Made by a program: the position numbers and the translations under genes
The notes under the pieces: model-generated
Seen by the model: the letters and a program-made list of their open reading frames with translations, nothing else
Told to the model about the DNA's origin: nothing
The model's database searches: none
Assembly (NCBI GenBank): GCA_934597255.1
Contig: CAKTQV010000014.1
Coordinates: forward strand, 1-55,320
Direction of reading: 5' to 3'
Length of the DNA stretch: 55,320 nucleotides
Source: an uncultured Oscillospiraceae bacterium
GTDB lineage: Bacteria > Bacillota > Clostridia > Oscillospirales > Oscillospiraceae
Shown: positions 26,913-36,039 of the stretch, one piece after another
How the letters are laid out: each line of letters begins with the position of its first letter
Numbering within the stretch: position 1 is the first letter of the stretch

Positions 26913-27713
26913 TCAGTTGCTTCCGTTGTCAAACACGCGGATGGCCCGGTAACCGGTTCCCTGGGGCGGGATGTAGCTGTCCGTCTCGTCAAAAGTCCTG
27001 TAGGGCACCGGGCAGGAAGGCTCCTTCTGCGGCAGCTGCACAAGGCTGAGGTCAAAATGCGTCGGGCCCATGATCTCAATGTTGCGCGGGCTCTCCTGGC
27101 TCATCATTGGGCAAACGATCTCGCCGGTAGCCATAAGCTTTTTGTATTCGTCGGCGGCATAGTTGGAGCCGTTTAGCCAGAGATTGAAGTCCTCGGCCAC
27201 ACGGTTATGAAGAAGTCTCCACTCTCCGGTTTTGCTGTCTCCGTCTTCAAACACCCAGTCCTGACCGTAGCGCTCCCACATGATAAAGAGCATCACATTG
27301 CCCATCGGCGTGCTGGGCCGGCCGATCAGGCCGGGCGTATAGAACGAGCTGCGCGCGCTCTGGCCGTCCTCCGCCACCTCAATCACGCTTGAGCACAGAT
27401 TGTGAACGGCAAAACCGAAGTAATCGTCGTTGTCGGCCAGTTCGGGATAGCGTTCACGCATGACAGGCAGATCCATATCCGTTCCTTCGTAAATGCCGGT
27501 GCGCCATTCGATCTCGCAGCGGTCGTAGCCGACCAGACAACCGAAGCCATGCGTACCGGCACAATCATCCCGGTGCGACCATTTATAGGTAGACGTGTAT
27601 CCGGGACGATCCTCGATCGCGTGATAGAAAACGTGCGTAGACCACTCTCGTTCTATGTCGATGAAGGCCTCACAGCTGTGCACCTTCTGTTCCAGTGTCA
27701 TGTTGTAATTCAT
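26913..27713 (-). CDS. SnoaL/NTF2-like protein (1)
   Basis: A 266-residue cytoplasmic protein. The part with IMWERYGQDWVFEDGDSKTGEWRL.. and LHNRVAEDFN resembles the later strands of SnoaL-like NTF2 domains, and the C-terminal tail (YIPPQGTGY) resembles the tails of the next two genes. The fold hosts dehydratases, isomerases and cyclases such as BaiE and scytalone dehydratase. I cannot place catalytic His/Asp with confidence. Four-base overlap (ATGA) with the gene before it. Confidence 0.7.
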   Translation of the reverse strand: MNYNMTLEQKVHSCEAFIDIEREWSTHVFYHAIEDRPGYTSTYKWSHRDDCAGTHGFGCLVGYDRCEIEWRTGIYEGTDMDLPVMRERYPELADNDDYFGFAVHNLCSSVIEVAEDGQSARSSFYTPGLIGRPSTPMGNVMLFIMWERYGQDWVFEDGDSKTGEWRLLHNRVAEDFNLWLNGSNYAADEYKKLMATGEIVCPMMSQESPRNIEIMGPTHFDLSLVQLPQKEPSCPVPYRTFDETDSYIPPQGTGYRAIRVFDNGSN

Positions 27714-28483
27714 TTTCCGTTCCCTCCCAAAAGCGCATAAAGCCCGCTCACATCCTTTTTCGCCAGACGTCCGGCCAGGAATTTCAGACAGGCCTCCATA
27801 CTGCAGCTCATGTCCAGATTGTAGCTGTCGTGGGCATCGGGGATACGTGGGAAGGCATACCAGCCGAATTTCGGATCAAACACCGTCATGGGATAATCCG
27901 GTTCGCCGAAAGCCTGCTCCGTAGGATTCGCCGGACGCGGCGCATCCTTGTAAGCCAGCGCCGGAAGTTTGCTGACGTTCGTCGCCGCCTCGACCGTAAT
28001 GTCATTGCCCTCGACCACATGCCATATCCGCCAGCCGCCCGCTTCCTTTTTCATATCAAACCAAATACGGCTGTATTCGCTCCAGCCGCGCACACCCGCG
28101 CCGACGTCACCCGCACGGTTGGACAGCGCGTAAATCAGGCAGAAGGCCGTTTTTCCATCGGCTGCAATATGGATGATGTTGGTCCCGTTGGGCATGTGAT
28201 AGCAATAATTCTCCGCATCGGCAGGGAAAACTCTTTCATAAAAACGGCGGATGGAATCAAGCCCGACATAATAGCCGCCGTTTGATCCAAGCTGAGCTCT
28301 GCGGCGGTTTTCTTCCTCCTGCACCCAAAGCTCATCCAGCTCACGGCCGCGTTCGTTGTTGAGGATCATCAGACTGCGCCGCGCAATGAGCTGCTTGATC
28401 TGCTGATGTTCCCATACCTTCTCAATACGCTCAAGCTCCGTCGCCTCACGGCGGTAGAAGTAGCGTCCCATCATTTCCGGCAT
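27710..28483 (-). CDS. SnoaL/NTF2-like protein (2)
   Basis: A 257-residue protein with a SnoaL-like core: a first helix QQIKQLIARRSLMILNNERG, then GGYYVGLDSIRRFYERVF, TNIIHIAADGKTAFCLIYALS and GGWRIWHVVEGNDI. The C-terminal 70 residues (YAFPRIPDAHDSYNLDMS) extend beyond the domain. ATG 28483 follows GGGAGAGAG; the frame upstream is overlap. It may act on its own substrate or form a heteromer with its two neighbours; dehydration or isomerisation of a ring intermediate is a reasonable guess. Confidence 0.78.
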   Translation of the reverse strand: MPEMMGRYFYRREATELERIEKVWEHQQIKQLIARRSLMILNNERGRELDELWVQEEENRRRAQLGSNGGYYVGLDSIRRFYERVFPADAENYCYHMPNGTNIIHIAADGKTAFCLIYALSNRAGDVGAGVRGWSEYSRIWFDMKKEAGGWRIWHVVEGNDITVEAATNVSKLPALAYKDAPRPANPTEQAFGEPDYPMTVFDPKFGWYAFPRIPDAHDSYNLDMSCSMEACLKFLAGRLAKKDVSGLYALLGGNGK

Positions 28484-28502
28484 ATTGGCTCTCTCCCTTC
28501 CT

Positions 28503-29279
28503 TCACATTTCCATATCCATGCCGGCACGCTTGTATTCCGGCATATCCGGGCCATAGCTGAACGTATCGTCCCAGTCAAAATACGGCTCGGGCAAACGCA
28601 GCTTTTCCTGCGGCGCGCGGCCGGGACGGAACACCTCGCGGCACACGGCCGGACGGTTCGGCGCCGGCGTGGACAGCTCACGCAGGCTTTCAAACTCCGC
28701 CTTCGGCGCCGGGAGCGTCCATTCGTCGGCCCAGTTGACTTCCTGCGGGCAGCGTGTCTCCACAATACGCTGCATGTGCCAGATCTTCCACTCCGTCCCT
28801 TCCTTGGTAAAATCCACGGCATAATAGCCTGTTTCCAGGATGGAATAAGGGCCGCATTCAAGGATCTCATGCGTGGCATTTACAAACAGCCATACGCCCT
28901 TGGCGGTCGTGCCATAGCCGGAAAGCTCGATGGCCGGAGGCGCAATGGCGTCCACGATCAGCGCGCCGACGCCGTGGATCTCCTCGTCGCTTTTCCCGCC
29001 CAAGAAGTCTGGAAACATCTTTCGCACCAGTTCCGAACGTATCTGGGTGTTTTTGTGCATGGCCTCGTAGTATTCGCGCACAGCGCGGCGGCCGGTGTAC
29101 CATCCGTCGTTCGTTCCGTAGCACAGATCGCTTTCAAAGCGGCTCCAGTAATCGTGCAGAATGGTGTTCTCCTGCTTGAGAAGCAGGCTGTTGACATACC
29201 GCCCCATGGTGTTTTCAATGGCGCGAATATCCATAAAACGGTCGGCAAGCTGCTCGGCCGTGTATCGGGTCTCTTTCAT
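28503..29279 (-). CDS. SnoaL/NTF2-like protein (3)
   Basis: A 258-residue protein starting with ADRFMDIRAIENTMGRYVNS, then GWYTGRRAVREYYEAMHKN and YYAVDFTKEGTEWKIWHMQR, the usual SnoaL_4 layout. The C-terminal segment (YFDWDDTFSYGPDMPEYKRA) mirrors that of neighbour 2, so the three look like a duplicated family. ATG 29279 follows GAGAGGAGAAAG; the upstream 22 codons are overlap with the flavodoxin-like gene. Confidence 0.8.
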   Translation of the reverse strand: MKETRYTAEQLADRFMDIRAIENTMGRYVNSLLLKQENTILHDYWSRFESDLCYGTNDGWYTGRRAVREYYEAMHKNTQIRSELVRKMFPDFLGGKSDEEIHGVGALIVDAIAPPAIELSGYGTTAKGVWLFVNATHEILECGPYSILETGYYAVDFTKEGTEWKIWHMQRIVETRCPQEVNWADEWTLPAPKAEFESLRELSTPAPNRPAVCREVFRPGRAPQEKLRLPEPYFDWDDTFSYGPDMPEYKRAGMDMEM

Positions 29280-29295
29280 CGGTCTTTCTCCTCTC

Positions 29296-30120
29296 TCAGC
29301 TGATGGAAATAACGCGCGAGATACCGATAAAGCGCTCTCCGTCATAGGTCATGAAGTAGTCCTCCACGATATCGGCAATAAAGGCGCGCGCTTTGGCCTC
29401 CTCCCGGGCGCCGGGCTTTTCATTGTTGTTATAATGGAAGAAGTAGCTTCCCGGCGTTACCGTTCCGTCGGCCAGCGTATAGCTTACCGCGTCGCACACG
29501 TCGGCCGGCGGCGCATCCTTCCCCTTGGGACCGGGAATGAAATACGCCCGGGGCTTAACGCCGACAGGCAGCCCCGCCGGGCCATGCTCACGGCCGCCGC
29601 AGGCAAACTCGCCCACGATGTCCGCGTCGTAGTTGCGCAGGAACACCTCCAGCGTATTCAGCACGCCCAGGCACTCGCCCGAGCCGTAGAAGCCGCCGCC
29701 GTAAGTTGTGAAGGCTATTCCGTATGGACGGCGGTTGCGTTTGTCGTAGATCCCGGGATACGGCGCAGCCTGTCGGCGCCAGCGGCTCCCGGCCGGCGTG
29801 ACCTTGTCGTCCTGTCCGCTCTTCTCCCCACTCAGCTCCTTCTTGATATCCGTCAGAAGAGTTCCGTCTCCGTTGAGACTCAGCGCATCAATGACCGGCT
29901 GCAGCGGCAAGCCCGCCACAATGGGGCTTCCAAGACACACAACGTCATAATCGTCAAAATAGGTCCGTCCGGCATATTCGCTCCAATCCATGCGGCCCTT
30001 GAGTTTGATCATCTGCACGTCCCAATTGTAATACTCAAAGGTCTCACGAAACCAGTTAGCCACCTTTTCCGTGTTTCCACTCATGCTGGCATAAAGAATG
30101 AGCGCTCTGCGTTTTTCCAT
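29296..30120 (-). CDS. Flavodoxin-like FMN protein
   Basis: A 274-residue protein with an N-terminal flavodoxin fold: the FMN phosphate loop YASMSGNTEKVANWF (about 10-24), VVCLGSPIVAGLPLQPV and a later FTTYGGGFYGSGECLG. It is longer than plain flavodoxins and resembles flavodoxin-family NAD(P)H oxidoreductases. It sits between the transporter and the SnoaL-like genes and could shuttle electrons to the flavoenzymes or reduce a substrate itself. Confidence 0.8.
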   Translation of the reverse strand: MEKRRALILYASMSGNTEKVANWFRETFEYYNWDVQMIKLKGRMDWSEYAGRTYFDDYDVVCLGSPIVAGLPLQPVIDALSLNGDGTLLTDIKKELSGEKSGQDDKVTPAGSRWRRQAAPYPGIYDKRNRRPYGIAFTTYGGGFYGSGECLGVLNTLEVFLRNYDADIVGEFACGGREHGPAGLPVGVKPRAYFIPGPKGKDAPPADVCDAVSYTLADGTVTPGSYFFHYNNNEKPGAREEAKARAFIADIVEDYFMTYDGERFIGISRVISIS

Positions 30121-30138
30121 GTTTTCGCTTCCTTTCCT

Positions 30139-31089
30139 TTATCCGTTTGCCGTCCGATGGCAGGCGACCATGTGCCCGCCGCCCACGTCGCGCAGCGGCG
30201 GCACGCTGCACCGGCACTTCTCCTCCGCGAACGGACAGCGCGGCGCGAAGCGGCACGCCTCCGGCGGATTGACCGGCGAGACGATCTCGCCCTGCAGCAG
30301 CACCCGCTCCGGCCGGCGATCCACGCGCGGCACGGGAATGGCCGCCAGAAGCGCCTGTGAGTAGGGATGCAGAGGCCGGCGGAACAGTTCTCCGGACGGG
30401 CACTGCTCCACCACCTGGCCCAGATACATGACGCATATCTCGTCCGAAATATGCTTGACAACGGACAGATCATGCGTGATGAACATATAGGTCAGCTTCT
30501 TCTCCTTCTGCAGGTCCTGCAGGAGATTGAGCACCTGGGCCTGAATGGACACGTCCAGAGCACTCACCGGCTCGTCGCAGACGATAAATTTCGGTTCAAG
30601 CGCCAACGCCCGCGCGATGCCGATACGCTGACGGCGTCCGCCGTCAAGCTCATGCGGATAGGATTTTTCAAAGCGCGAGGCCAGTCCCACCGTGTCCATC
30701 AGCTCCGCCACACGTTTTCTCGTTTCCTCGCGGCCATGCGTGAGCTTGTAGATCTGCAGCGGCTCGGCAATAAGCTGGCTGACCGACATACGCGGATCCA
30801 GAGAGGAAAACGGATCCTGAAATATCATCTGCATCTGCGTCCGCAGCTGCTTGAGTTCCCGGGCCCCGCATTTGGATATTTCGCGCCCTTCAAACCATAT
30901 CTCACCGCTCGTCGGCTCAGTCAGCCGCAGCACCGTTTTGCCCAGCGTGGACTTTCCGCAGCCGGACTCGCCCACGACGCCTAGTGTTTGTCCCCTGTCG
31001 ACCGACAGTGTCACGTCGTCCACCGCGTGAAGAACGCCGCCGGCGGCCGGGAAATACTTCTTCAGATTTCTGATCTCAAGCTGTTTCAT
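30139..31089 (-). CDS. Oligopeptide-type ABC importer ATPase (OppF/DppF-like)
   Basis: A 316-residue ATPase with Walker A GESGCGKST, signature segment PHELDGGRRQRIGIARAL, Walker B KFIVCDEPVSALD and the C-terminal cysteine motif CRFAPRCPFAEEKC of the Opp/Dpp family. The signature reads LDGGR rather than LSGGQ, a variant I have seen in clostridial members. ATG 31089 starts inside the end of the partner ATPase gene (14-base overlap). Together with genes to 35767 it completes a peptide/nickel-type importer. Confidence 0.92.
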   Translation of the reverse strand: MKQLEIRNLKKYFPAAGGVLHAVDDVTLSVDRGQTLGVVGESGCGKSTLGKTVLRLTEPTSGEIWFEGREISKCGARELKQLRTQMQMIFQDPFSSLDPRMSVSQLIAEPLQIYKLTHGREETRKRVAELMDTVGLASRFEKSYPHELDGGRRQRIGIARALALEPKFIVCDEPVSALDVSIQAQVLNLLQDLQKEKKLTYMFITHDLSVVKHISDEICVMYLGQVVEQCPSGELFRRPLHPYSQALLAAIPVPRVDRRPERVLLQGEIVSPVNPPEACRFAPRCPFAEEKCRCSVPPLRDVGGGHMVACHRTANG

Positions 31090-32098
31090 CGGCTTGCTCC
31101 TTTCCCGGTCCCACGCGCAGACACTTGACAAAATGTCCCGGCTCGACTTCCCGCAGTACCGGATCGGTCTCGTGACAGTCCCGGCCGCAAAGCTCGCAGC
31201 GCTCGCTGAAGCTGCACCAGGGCGGCAGATCCATGGGGTTTGCCATCAGCCCTTTGATGGGCTTGAGCCGCTCCACTTCCTTTTCCAGATCGGGCAGCGC
31301 GTCAAACAGCCCCCGTGTATAGGGGTGCAGCGGATTGCGGAATATCTGCTCCACCGTACCCAGCTCCACGATTTCGCCGGCGTAGATAACTGCGCAGCGG
31401 TCACACATCTCCGCCACAACGCCGAAATCATGTGTGATGAGAAGCATGGATGTGTTCAGGCGCTTACGGAGCTGACGCATCAGTTCCAGCACCTGCGCCT
31501 GGATGGTCACATCCAGCGCCGTCGTCGGCTCGTCGGCTATGATCAGTTCCGGCTCGCAGGCCAGCGCAATGGCAATGATGACGCGCTGCTTCATTCCGCC
31601 GGAAAACTGATGCGGGTATTCCTTATAGCGCGACTCCGGTATACCCACCATGCGAAGCATCTCCATGGCCTTGACCTCAGCCTCCGCCTTGCTGCAGCGG
31701 CGGTGCAGGCGGATCACCTCGGCGATCTGATCGCCGACGTATTTGACGGGATTGAGTGCAGACATGGGATCCTGGAAGATCATACCGATTTTCCGGCCAC
31801 GCACGGAGCGCATTTCTTTTTCGCTTTTCTTCAGCAGATCCTCGCCCTCAAAGAGCACCTCGCCCTGAATAATGTGGCTCGGCGGGACCGGAAGCAGTCC
31901 GATCATCGAAAGCGCCACGGTGGTCTTGCCCGCGCCGGTCTCCCCGACCAGTCCCAGCGTCTCGCCGCGGCGGATGGACAGCGAAAAATCGTTGACCGCC
32001 TCCACGACGCCCTCCTGCGTTTCGTAGTGGACGACCAGGCTGCGGATATCCACAATGGGGGTTTCTTCGGCGGGGATTATTTTTCCGTTTTCATTCAT
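31076..32098 (-). CDS. Oligopeptide-type ABC importer ATPase (OppD/DppD-like)
   Basis: A 340-residue ATPase with Walker A GETGAGKTT, signature FSGGMKQRV, Walker B LIIADEPTTALD and the C-terminal Opp-type cysteines (WCSFSERCELCGRDC). ATG 32098 has GGAGG nine bases upstream; an in-frame GTG at 32104 is only three bases from it. It pairs with the OppF-like subunit to drive uptake. Confidence 0.92.
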   Translation of the reverse strand: MNENGKIIPAEETPIVDIRSLVVHYETQEGVVEAVNDFSLSIRRGETLGLVGETGAGKTTVALSMIGLLPVPPSHIIQGEVLFEGEDLLKKSEKEMRSVRGRKIGMIFQDPMSALNPVKYVGDQIAEVIRLHRRCSKAEAEVKAMEMLRMVGIPESRYKEYPHQFSGGMKQRVIIAIALACEPELIIADEPTTALDVTIQAQVLELMRQLRKRLNTSMLLITHDFGVVAEMCDRCAVIYAGEIVELGTVEQIFRNPLHPYTRGLFDALPDLEKEVERLKPIKGLMANPMDLPPWCSFSERCELCGRDCHETDPVLREVEPGHFVKCLRVGPGKEQADETA

Positions 32099-32115
32099 CT
32101 TCACGTTCCTCCGCC

Positions 32116-33027
32116 TTATTTCAGTCTCGGGTCAAGCGCGTCGCGCAGCCCGTTGCCGAACAGATTCAGCGCCAGCACGGATATCATGATCATCAGTCCC
32201 GGATACAGGATCATGTAGGGATAAAGATTATAAAACTTCTTGCCCTCGTTGAGCAGCGCGCCCCACTCCGGCGTCGGCGGCTGCACGCCCAGTCCGATGT
32301 AGCTGAGCATGGCAATGACCATAATGCTGCCGGCCACGCTGCCGACGGCATAAATGATGATATGCCCGAGTGCGTTGGGAAGCATGTGACGCACCATCAG
32401 GCGCATATTTCCAGCACCGATGGCGCGGCTGGACTCGATGTAATCGCTCTTGCGCACCGTCAGGATCGCGCCGCGGACAACACGCGCCATCATGGGCATG
32501 GAACTGAGCGCAAGCGCCAGAAGGAGCTGCGGCGTGCCCGTTCCGAGCGTAGCCACGACGGTAATGGCCATAAGCGTACCGGGAATGGCCTGAAATACAT
32601 CCATGATACGCATGATCAGCGTGTCGGTCTTTCGTCCGAAATATCCGGCTATCAAGCCCAGAACGCCGCCGCCGGCCAGCGACAGGAACATGCAGATAAG
32701 GCCCAGCCCCAGCGACCAGCGCGCACCGTAGACACAGCGGCTGAACAGATCGCGGCCAAGACTGTCCGTACCGAAAATATGCGCCGCGCAGGGTTTAACG
32801 CACATGGCTCCCTTGTCCACCTCTGCATAGCCGTACGGCGCCACAACCGGCGCGAACACAGCCATAAGTATCATCAGCGTGATGACCACGAGTCCGGCCA
32901 CCGCCGTCGGGTTACGCTTGAGGCGGAACCAGGCATCCGTCCAGTAGGAATGGGTCTTTTCCCGTCCGTCGCGCGTGTGGTTTTTTCGGTTGATGCGCTC
33001 CATTGCCGGAGTAACGTGCTTAGCCAT
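32116..33027 (-). CDS. ABC importer permease (OppC/DppC-like)
   Basis: A 303-residue permease with a soluble N-terminal segment, about six membrane helices and the BPD_transp_1 coupling-helix region RAIGAGNMRLMVRHMLPNAL; HIFGTDSLGRDLFSR is the typical DppC motif. Overlaps the DppB-like gene by eight bases. Confidence 0.93.
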   Translation of the reverse strand: MAKHVTPAMERINRKNHTRDGREKTHSYWTDAWFRLKRNPTAVAGLVVITLMILMAVFAPVVAPYGYAEVDKGAMCVKPCAAHIFGTDSLGRDLFSRCVYGARWSLGLGLICMFLSLAGGGVLGLIAGYFGRKTDTLIMRIMDVFQAIPGTLMAITVVATLGTGTPQLLLALALSSMPMMARVVRGAILTVRKSDYIESSRAIGAGNMRLMVRHMLPNALGHIIIYAVGSVAGSIMVIAMLSYIGLGVQPPTPEWGALLNEGKKFYNLYPYMILYPGLMIMISVLALNLFGNGLRDALDPRLK

Positions 33028-34018
33028 TTGCCTGCGCCTCCTTTCTGCGCATCGCCCTGCGCTGGGCCTTCGCCGCCTGATCCGTAATCAGGGACGTCTT
33101 TACTTTCGGATCGACGAAGGCATACGTCAGGTCGACGATCAGATTTACAAGCGTGAACGTGATCGCCAGCACCACAACGCTCCCGAGCACCGCCGGATAA
33201 TTCCGGGCACTGATGGCGTCCACAGCATATTTGCCTATGCCGGGCATACCGAAAATCGACTCGACGATCAAGGCGCCGCCAAGCTGCATCCCGATGGTAT
33301 TGCCGATGGCGGTGATAATGGGAATAAGGGAATTGCGCAGAACGTGATCCATGACGATCCGATACTCCGTCTGACCTTTGGCCCGGGCCGTGCGGACATA
33401 GTCCTGCCGTATCGTCTCCAGCATACTAGAGCGCGTGACGCGCACGATCTGTGCGACGGACATGAATGCGACCACAACGATCGGCAGGACCCAGCTTGCC
33501 GTCGAGCCGTTATATACCGACGGCAGCAGATGCGCCTTGACCGAAAAGGCGGAAATAAGGACCAGCGCGAACCAGAAGTTCGGCACCGACTCCATCAGCA
33601 CCGACAGCGTGACGATGATGCTGTCAGCGGCCGTGTACTGCTTGACTGCCGACCACACGCCAAGCGGGATCCCCAGCACAATACCGACGCCGACGGCCGC
33701 CAGCGCCAGCTTGATCGTCAGCGGAAAACGGGCCAGAAGCTCTTTTGTTACAGGCTGGTTCGACTTATAGGAAGTACCGAGATCGCCCTTGGTGACGAAA
33801 TTGATTACATAGCGGCCAAACTGGACGATGATCGGGTCGTTCAGCCCCAGCTCTTCCCGCTTCGCCTCGCGGTCCTCCATGGAAGAGCCGGATCCTAAAA
33901 TCTGAAGCGCAGGATCGTCCTTTGACACAGACTGGAAGAAGAAAACGATCAGCATCACGCCCAGGACCACCGGAATCGTCATCAGCAGCCGCTTGATGAT
34001 ATACTTGAACATTGTCAT
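33020..34018 (-). CDS. ABC importer permease (OppB/DppB-like)
   Basis: A 332-residue permease with MFKYIIKRLLMTIPVVLGV at the N-terminus (first helix), a periplasmic-side loop with GLNDPIIVQFGRY, and the coupling motif DYVRTARAKGQTEYRIVMDH. About six membrane helices. ATG 34018 follows GGGAG by nine bases; a second ATG six bases in is possible. A hairpin separates it from the binding-protein gene. Confidence 0.93.
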   Translation of the reverse strand: MTMFKYIIKRLLMTIPVVLGVMLIVFFFQSVSKDDPALQILGSGSSMEDREAKREELGLNDPIIVQFGRYVINFVTKGDLGTSYKSNQPVTKELLARFPLTIKLALAAVGVGIVLGIPLGVWSAVKQYTAADSIIVTLSVLMESVPNFWFALVLISAFSVKAHLLPSVYNGSTASWVLPIVVVAFMSVAQIVRVTRSSMLETIRQDYVRTARAKGQTEYRIVMDHVLRNSLIPIITAIGNTIGMQLGGALIVESIFGMPGIGKYAVDAISARNYPAVLGSVVVLAITFTLVNLIVDLTYAFVDPKVKTSLITDQAAKAQRRAMRRKEAQANG

Positions 34019-34066
34019 CCGAATAATCTCCCCTGTTTACGCGGCTCTGAAGCAGAGCCAATAAAC

Positions 34067-34097
34067 GACGCCCTGGCGGCAAGGCCGTCAGGGCGTC
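34067..34097 (-). terminator. Attenuating or stabilising hairpin after the binding-protein gene
   Basis: GACGCCCTG (34067-34075) pairs with CAGGGCGTC (34089-34097), with further CGGC/GCCG pairs inside. On the minus strand only a weak T tract (GTTTATT) follows. Such hairpins between a binding-protein gene and its permeases often raise binding-protein mRNA relative to the rest. Confidence 0.55.
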
Positions 34098-34129
34098 AGC
34101 CGTCATCTCACGATGCGCTCCGTCTGCAC

Positions 34130-35767
34130 TCAGGCAGCGGGACGGAGCGTGGCCATGTTGATGTGGCCGTTGCTGAAATACTTGTAGCTGTAGTCGCCGT
34201 CCATGCAGTAGAAGATGGTCGTCTCATACAGAGGCACGCACAGATCGTTGTCACGGACGAAATCCTGCAGCTCACCCCAGGCCGCCTGGTTGTCCGCTTC
34301 ATCGGTAGAATACTTGCAGCGGTCGATGATGGGGTACAGAGCCTCGTCCCCGCCAACGATGCCGCCGCCGCGTGCATTGAGCTCCAGCCGGTTGTCAAAG
34401 TATTTGGTATAGTTGACAATATCGTCGGAGAAGGTGGGCTGTACGACCAGGTCAAAGTTGCCCGCGTCGGTCGCGCCAAGGAAAACGGGTATCTCACAGA
34501 TCTCAACGTTGACCGTTATGCCGATCTCGCGCAGATTCGCCTGTACCGCTTCACAAACAGCGGCCGTCGGCCCCACGCAGGGCATATACAGCTCAAAGCC
34601 GTCGGGATAGCCGGCTTCCGTCAGCAGGCTCTTGGCCTTTTCGATATCGACGCTGCGGTCGTAACCGGCCTCGGGCGCCTTGTAGTAGCTGGAAACACTG
34701 GGGATCACGGAATCCGCCACCGGCGAGGTGCCGTTGGTTGCAACCATGGTGCAGTAGTCAGCGTCTACGGCATAGGCGATCGCCTCGCGGACCTTGGCAT
34801 TGCTCAGGTACTCGTTGGTGGTGTTGAAGAAAATAACGTTGGTGCCGCCGCCGCCGACTGTGTAGCTCTTGCAGTTGTCATAGGTGTCGACAGCCAGCAG
34901 ATCGGCGCTTCCGATCTCCACGGCTACATCCGAATCGCCGGAGGCGACCGCCATCGTGCGGGCCGTGCTGTCCTCGATCCAGGTGAACTCAATGGTCTTG
35001 TAATAGCCCGGCTCGCCCCAGTAATTATCGTTGCGGACGACGCGGATATACTCGCCTTCCTTCCACTCGTCAAAGAAATAGGCGCCGGAGGTGCATTTCG
35101 GGTTGCGGATGGCCGCCTCATAGCCGCCGAGCGCCTCGACGGAGGACTCGTCAAGTATCGTCAGCATGGCGACATAGGACAGCTTGCCGACGATGGAGGG
35201 GTAAACCTCCTTCAGTCCGATCACGACGGTATATTCGTCCTCGACCGAACACTCATCCCCGTCGACCGACGACCACTGAGTATTGGCGTCGCCGGACAGG
35301 CCGCACTGGAGCGAGAACATAACGTCATCGGCCGTAATGGTGCTTCCGTCATAGGCGACGGCATCCTGACGCAGATGGAAGCGGATGTGCGTATCGTCGA
35401 TCCATTCCCAGCTTTCGGCCAGACCCGGGACCAGCGTGCCGGTATCGGAGTCATAGTTGACCAGGCGGTCATAGATGACCCAGTCGATCCAGTGGCCCTC
35501 GCCGGACTCGGCGGACAGCGGCATGATGTTGACAGGCTCGCCCGTAATAACGACGCGAAGCGTTTCATCGCTCACGCCGGCCGCAGCAGCCGGTTCCTCC
35601 GCCGTTTCGCCGGTCTCGCCGGTTTCCGCTGCAGGTTCCCCAGCCGCCGCTTCCTGCGTCTCGGCCGGCTGCTCGGGCGCCGGGGCTTCCGTCTTGCCGC
35701 AGGCGCTCAGCAGCATTGCAAGCGTCATGAGCAGGGCAAGGATCGCAAGAGTCTTTTTAGTCCTCAT
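34130..35767 (-). CDS. Family 5 extracellular solute-binding lipoprotein
   Basis: A 545-residue SBP_bac_5 protein. The lipobox LLSAC puts the lipidated Cys near residue 22, followed by an acidic Pro/Ala/Glu/Gly linker (to about 60). The mature domain shows GEPVNIMPLSAESGEGHWI, LVNYDSDTGTLVPGLAESW and FHLRQDAVAYDGSTITADDV, all typical of DppA/OppA-like proteins. ATG 35767 follows GGAGGAAAAATC. It is the first gene of the operon, so it sets the transported substrate; family 5 members bind peptides but also opines, sugars, bile salts and other ligands. Confidence 0.93.
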   Translation of the reverse strand: MRTKKTLAILALLMTLAMLLSACGKTEAPAPEQPAETQEAAAGEPAAETGETGETAEEPAAAAGVSDETLRVVITGEPVNIMPLSAESGEGHWIDWVIYDRLVNYDSDTGTLVPGLAESWEWIDDTHIRFHLRQDAVAYDGSTITADDVMFSLQCGLSGDANTQWSSVDGDECSVEDEYTVVIGLKEVYPSIVGKLSYVAMLTILDESSVEALGGYEAAIRNPKCTSGAYFFDEWKEGEYIRVVRNDNYWGEPGYYKTIEFTWIEDSTARTMAVASGDSDVAVEIGSADLLAVDTYDNCKSYTVGGGGTNVIFFNTTNEYLSNAKVREAIAYAVDADYCTMVATNGTSPVADSVIPSVSSYYKAPEAGYDRSVDIEKAKSLLTEAGYPDGFELYMPCVGPTAAVCEAVQANLREIGITVNVEICEIPVFLGATDAGNFDLVVQPTFSDDIVNYTKYFDNRLELNARGGGIVGGDEALYPIIDRCKYSTDEADNQAAWGELQDFVRDNDLCVPLYETTIFYCMDGDYSYKYFSNGHINMATLRPAA

Positions 35768-35928
35768 GATTTTTCCTCCCAAAAAAAAATTTCTTTTTTC
35801 TGATTTCTCGCTCAATATAATCTTCTTTGAATTGTCGGAGCGGCAAATGGCTTTCCCTCGCACCTGCGTGCATTTTTCCCAATTTACGCCCCTTTGCTTG
35901 TCGTTTTTTTGACATCTTCCCCAGTCGC

Positions 35929-35957
35929 ATCATACTGTATGTCTCTGTTTTCGTCAA
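35929..35957 (-). promoter_or_regulatory. Promoter of the large transporter/flavoenzyme operon
   Basis: On the minus strand TTGACG (35952-35957), 17 bases, TATGAT (35929-35934). Transcription would start near 35922, giving a 155-base leader before the binding-protein gene. The LysR palindrome at 35980-35994 lies about 58-72 bases upstream of that start, the usual LysR activation position. No internal terminator is obvious down to 17956. Confidence 0.75.
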
Positions 35958-35969
35958 ACGAATTATAGC

Positions 35970-35997
35970 TTGACATTCCATAACTTCAGGTTATAAT
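35970..35997 (+). promoter_or_regulatory. lysR promoter with LysR-type operator
   Basis: TTGACA (35970-35975), 16 bases, TATAAT (35992-35997). Within it, 35980-35994 is the palindrome ATAAC-TTCAG-GTTAT, which has the T-N11-A form of LysR sites. Binding there would block lysR and could activate the divergent operon. Confidence 0.8.
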
Positions 35998-36039
35998 ATT
36001 CTCGAAAGCACTAAAAACATCTTATAAGTGGTGATCCAA

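Noticed and set aside
35757..35915. Possible 52-residue basic leader peptide before the binding-protein gene
   Set aside because: Its ATG lies within about seven bases of the predicted transcription start, so it would have almost no ribosome site, and the composition is just A/T-rich leader sequence.
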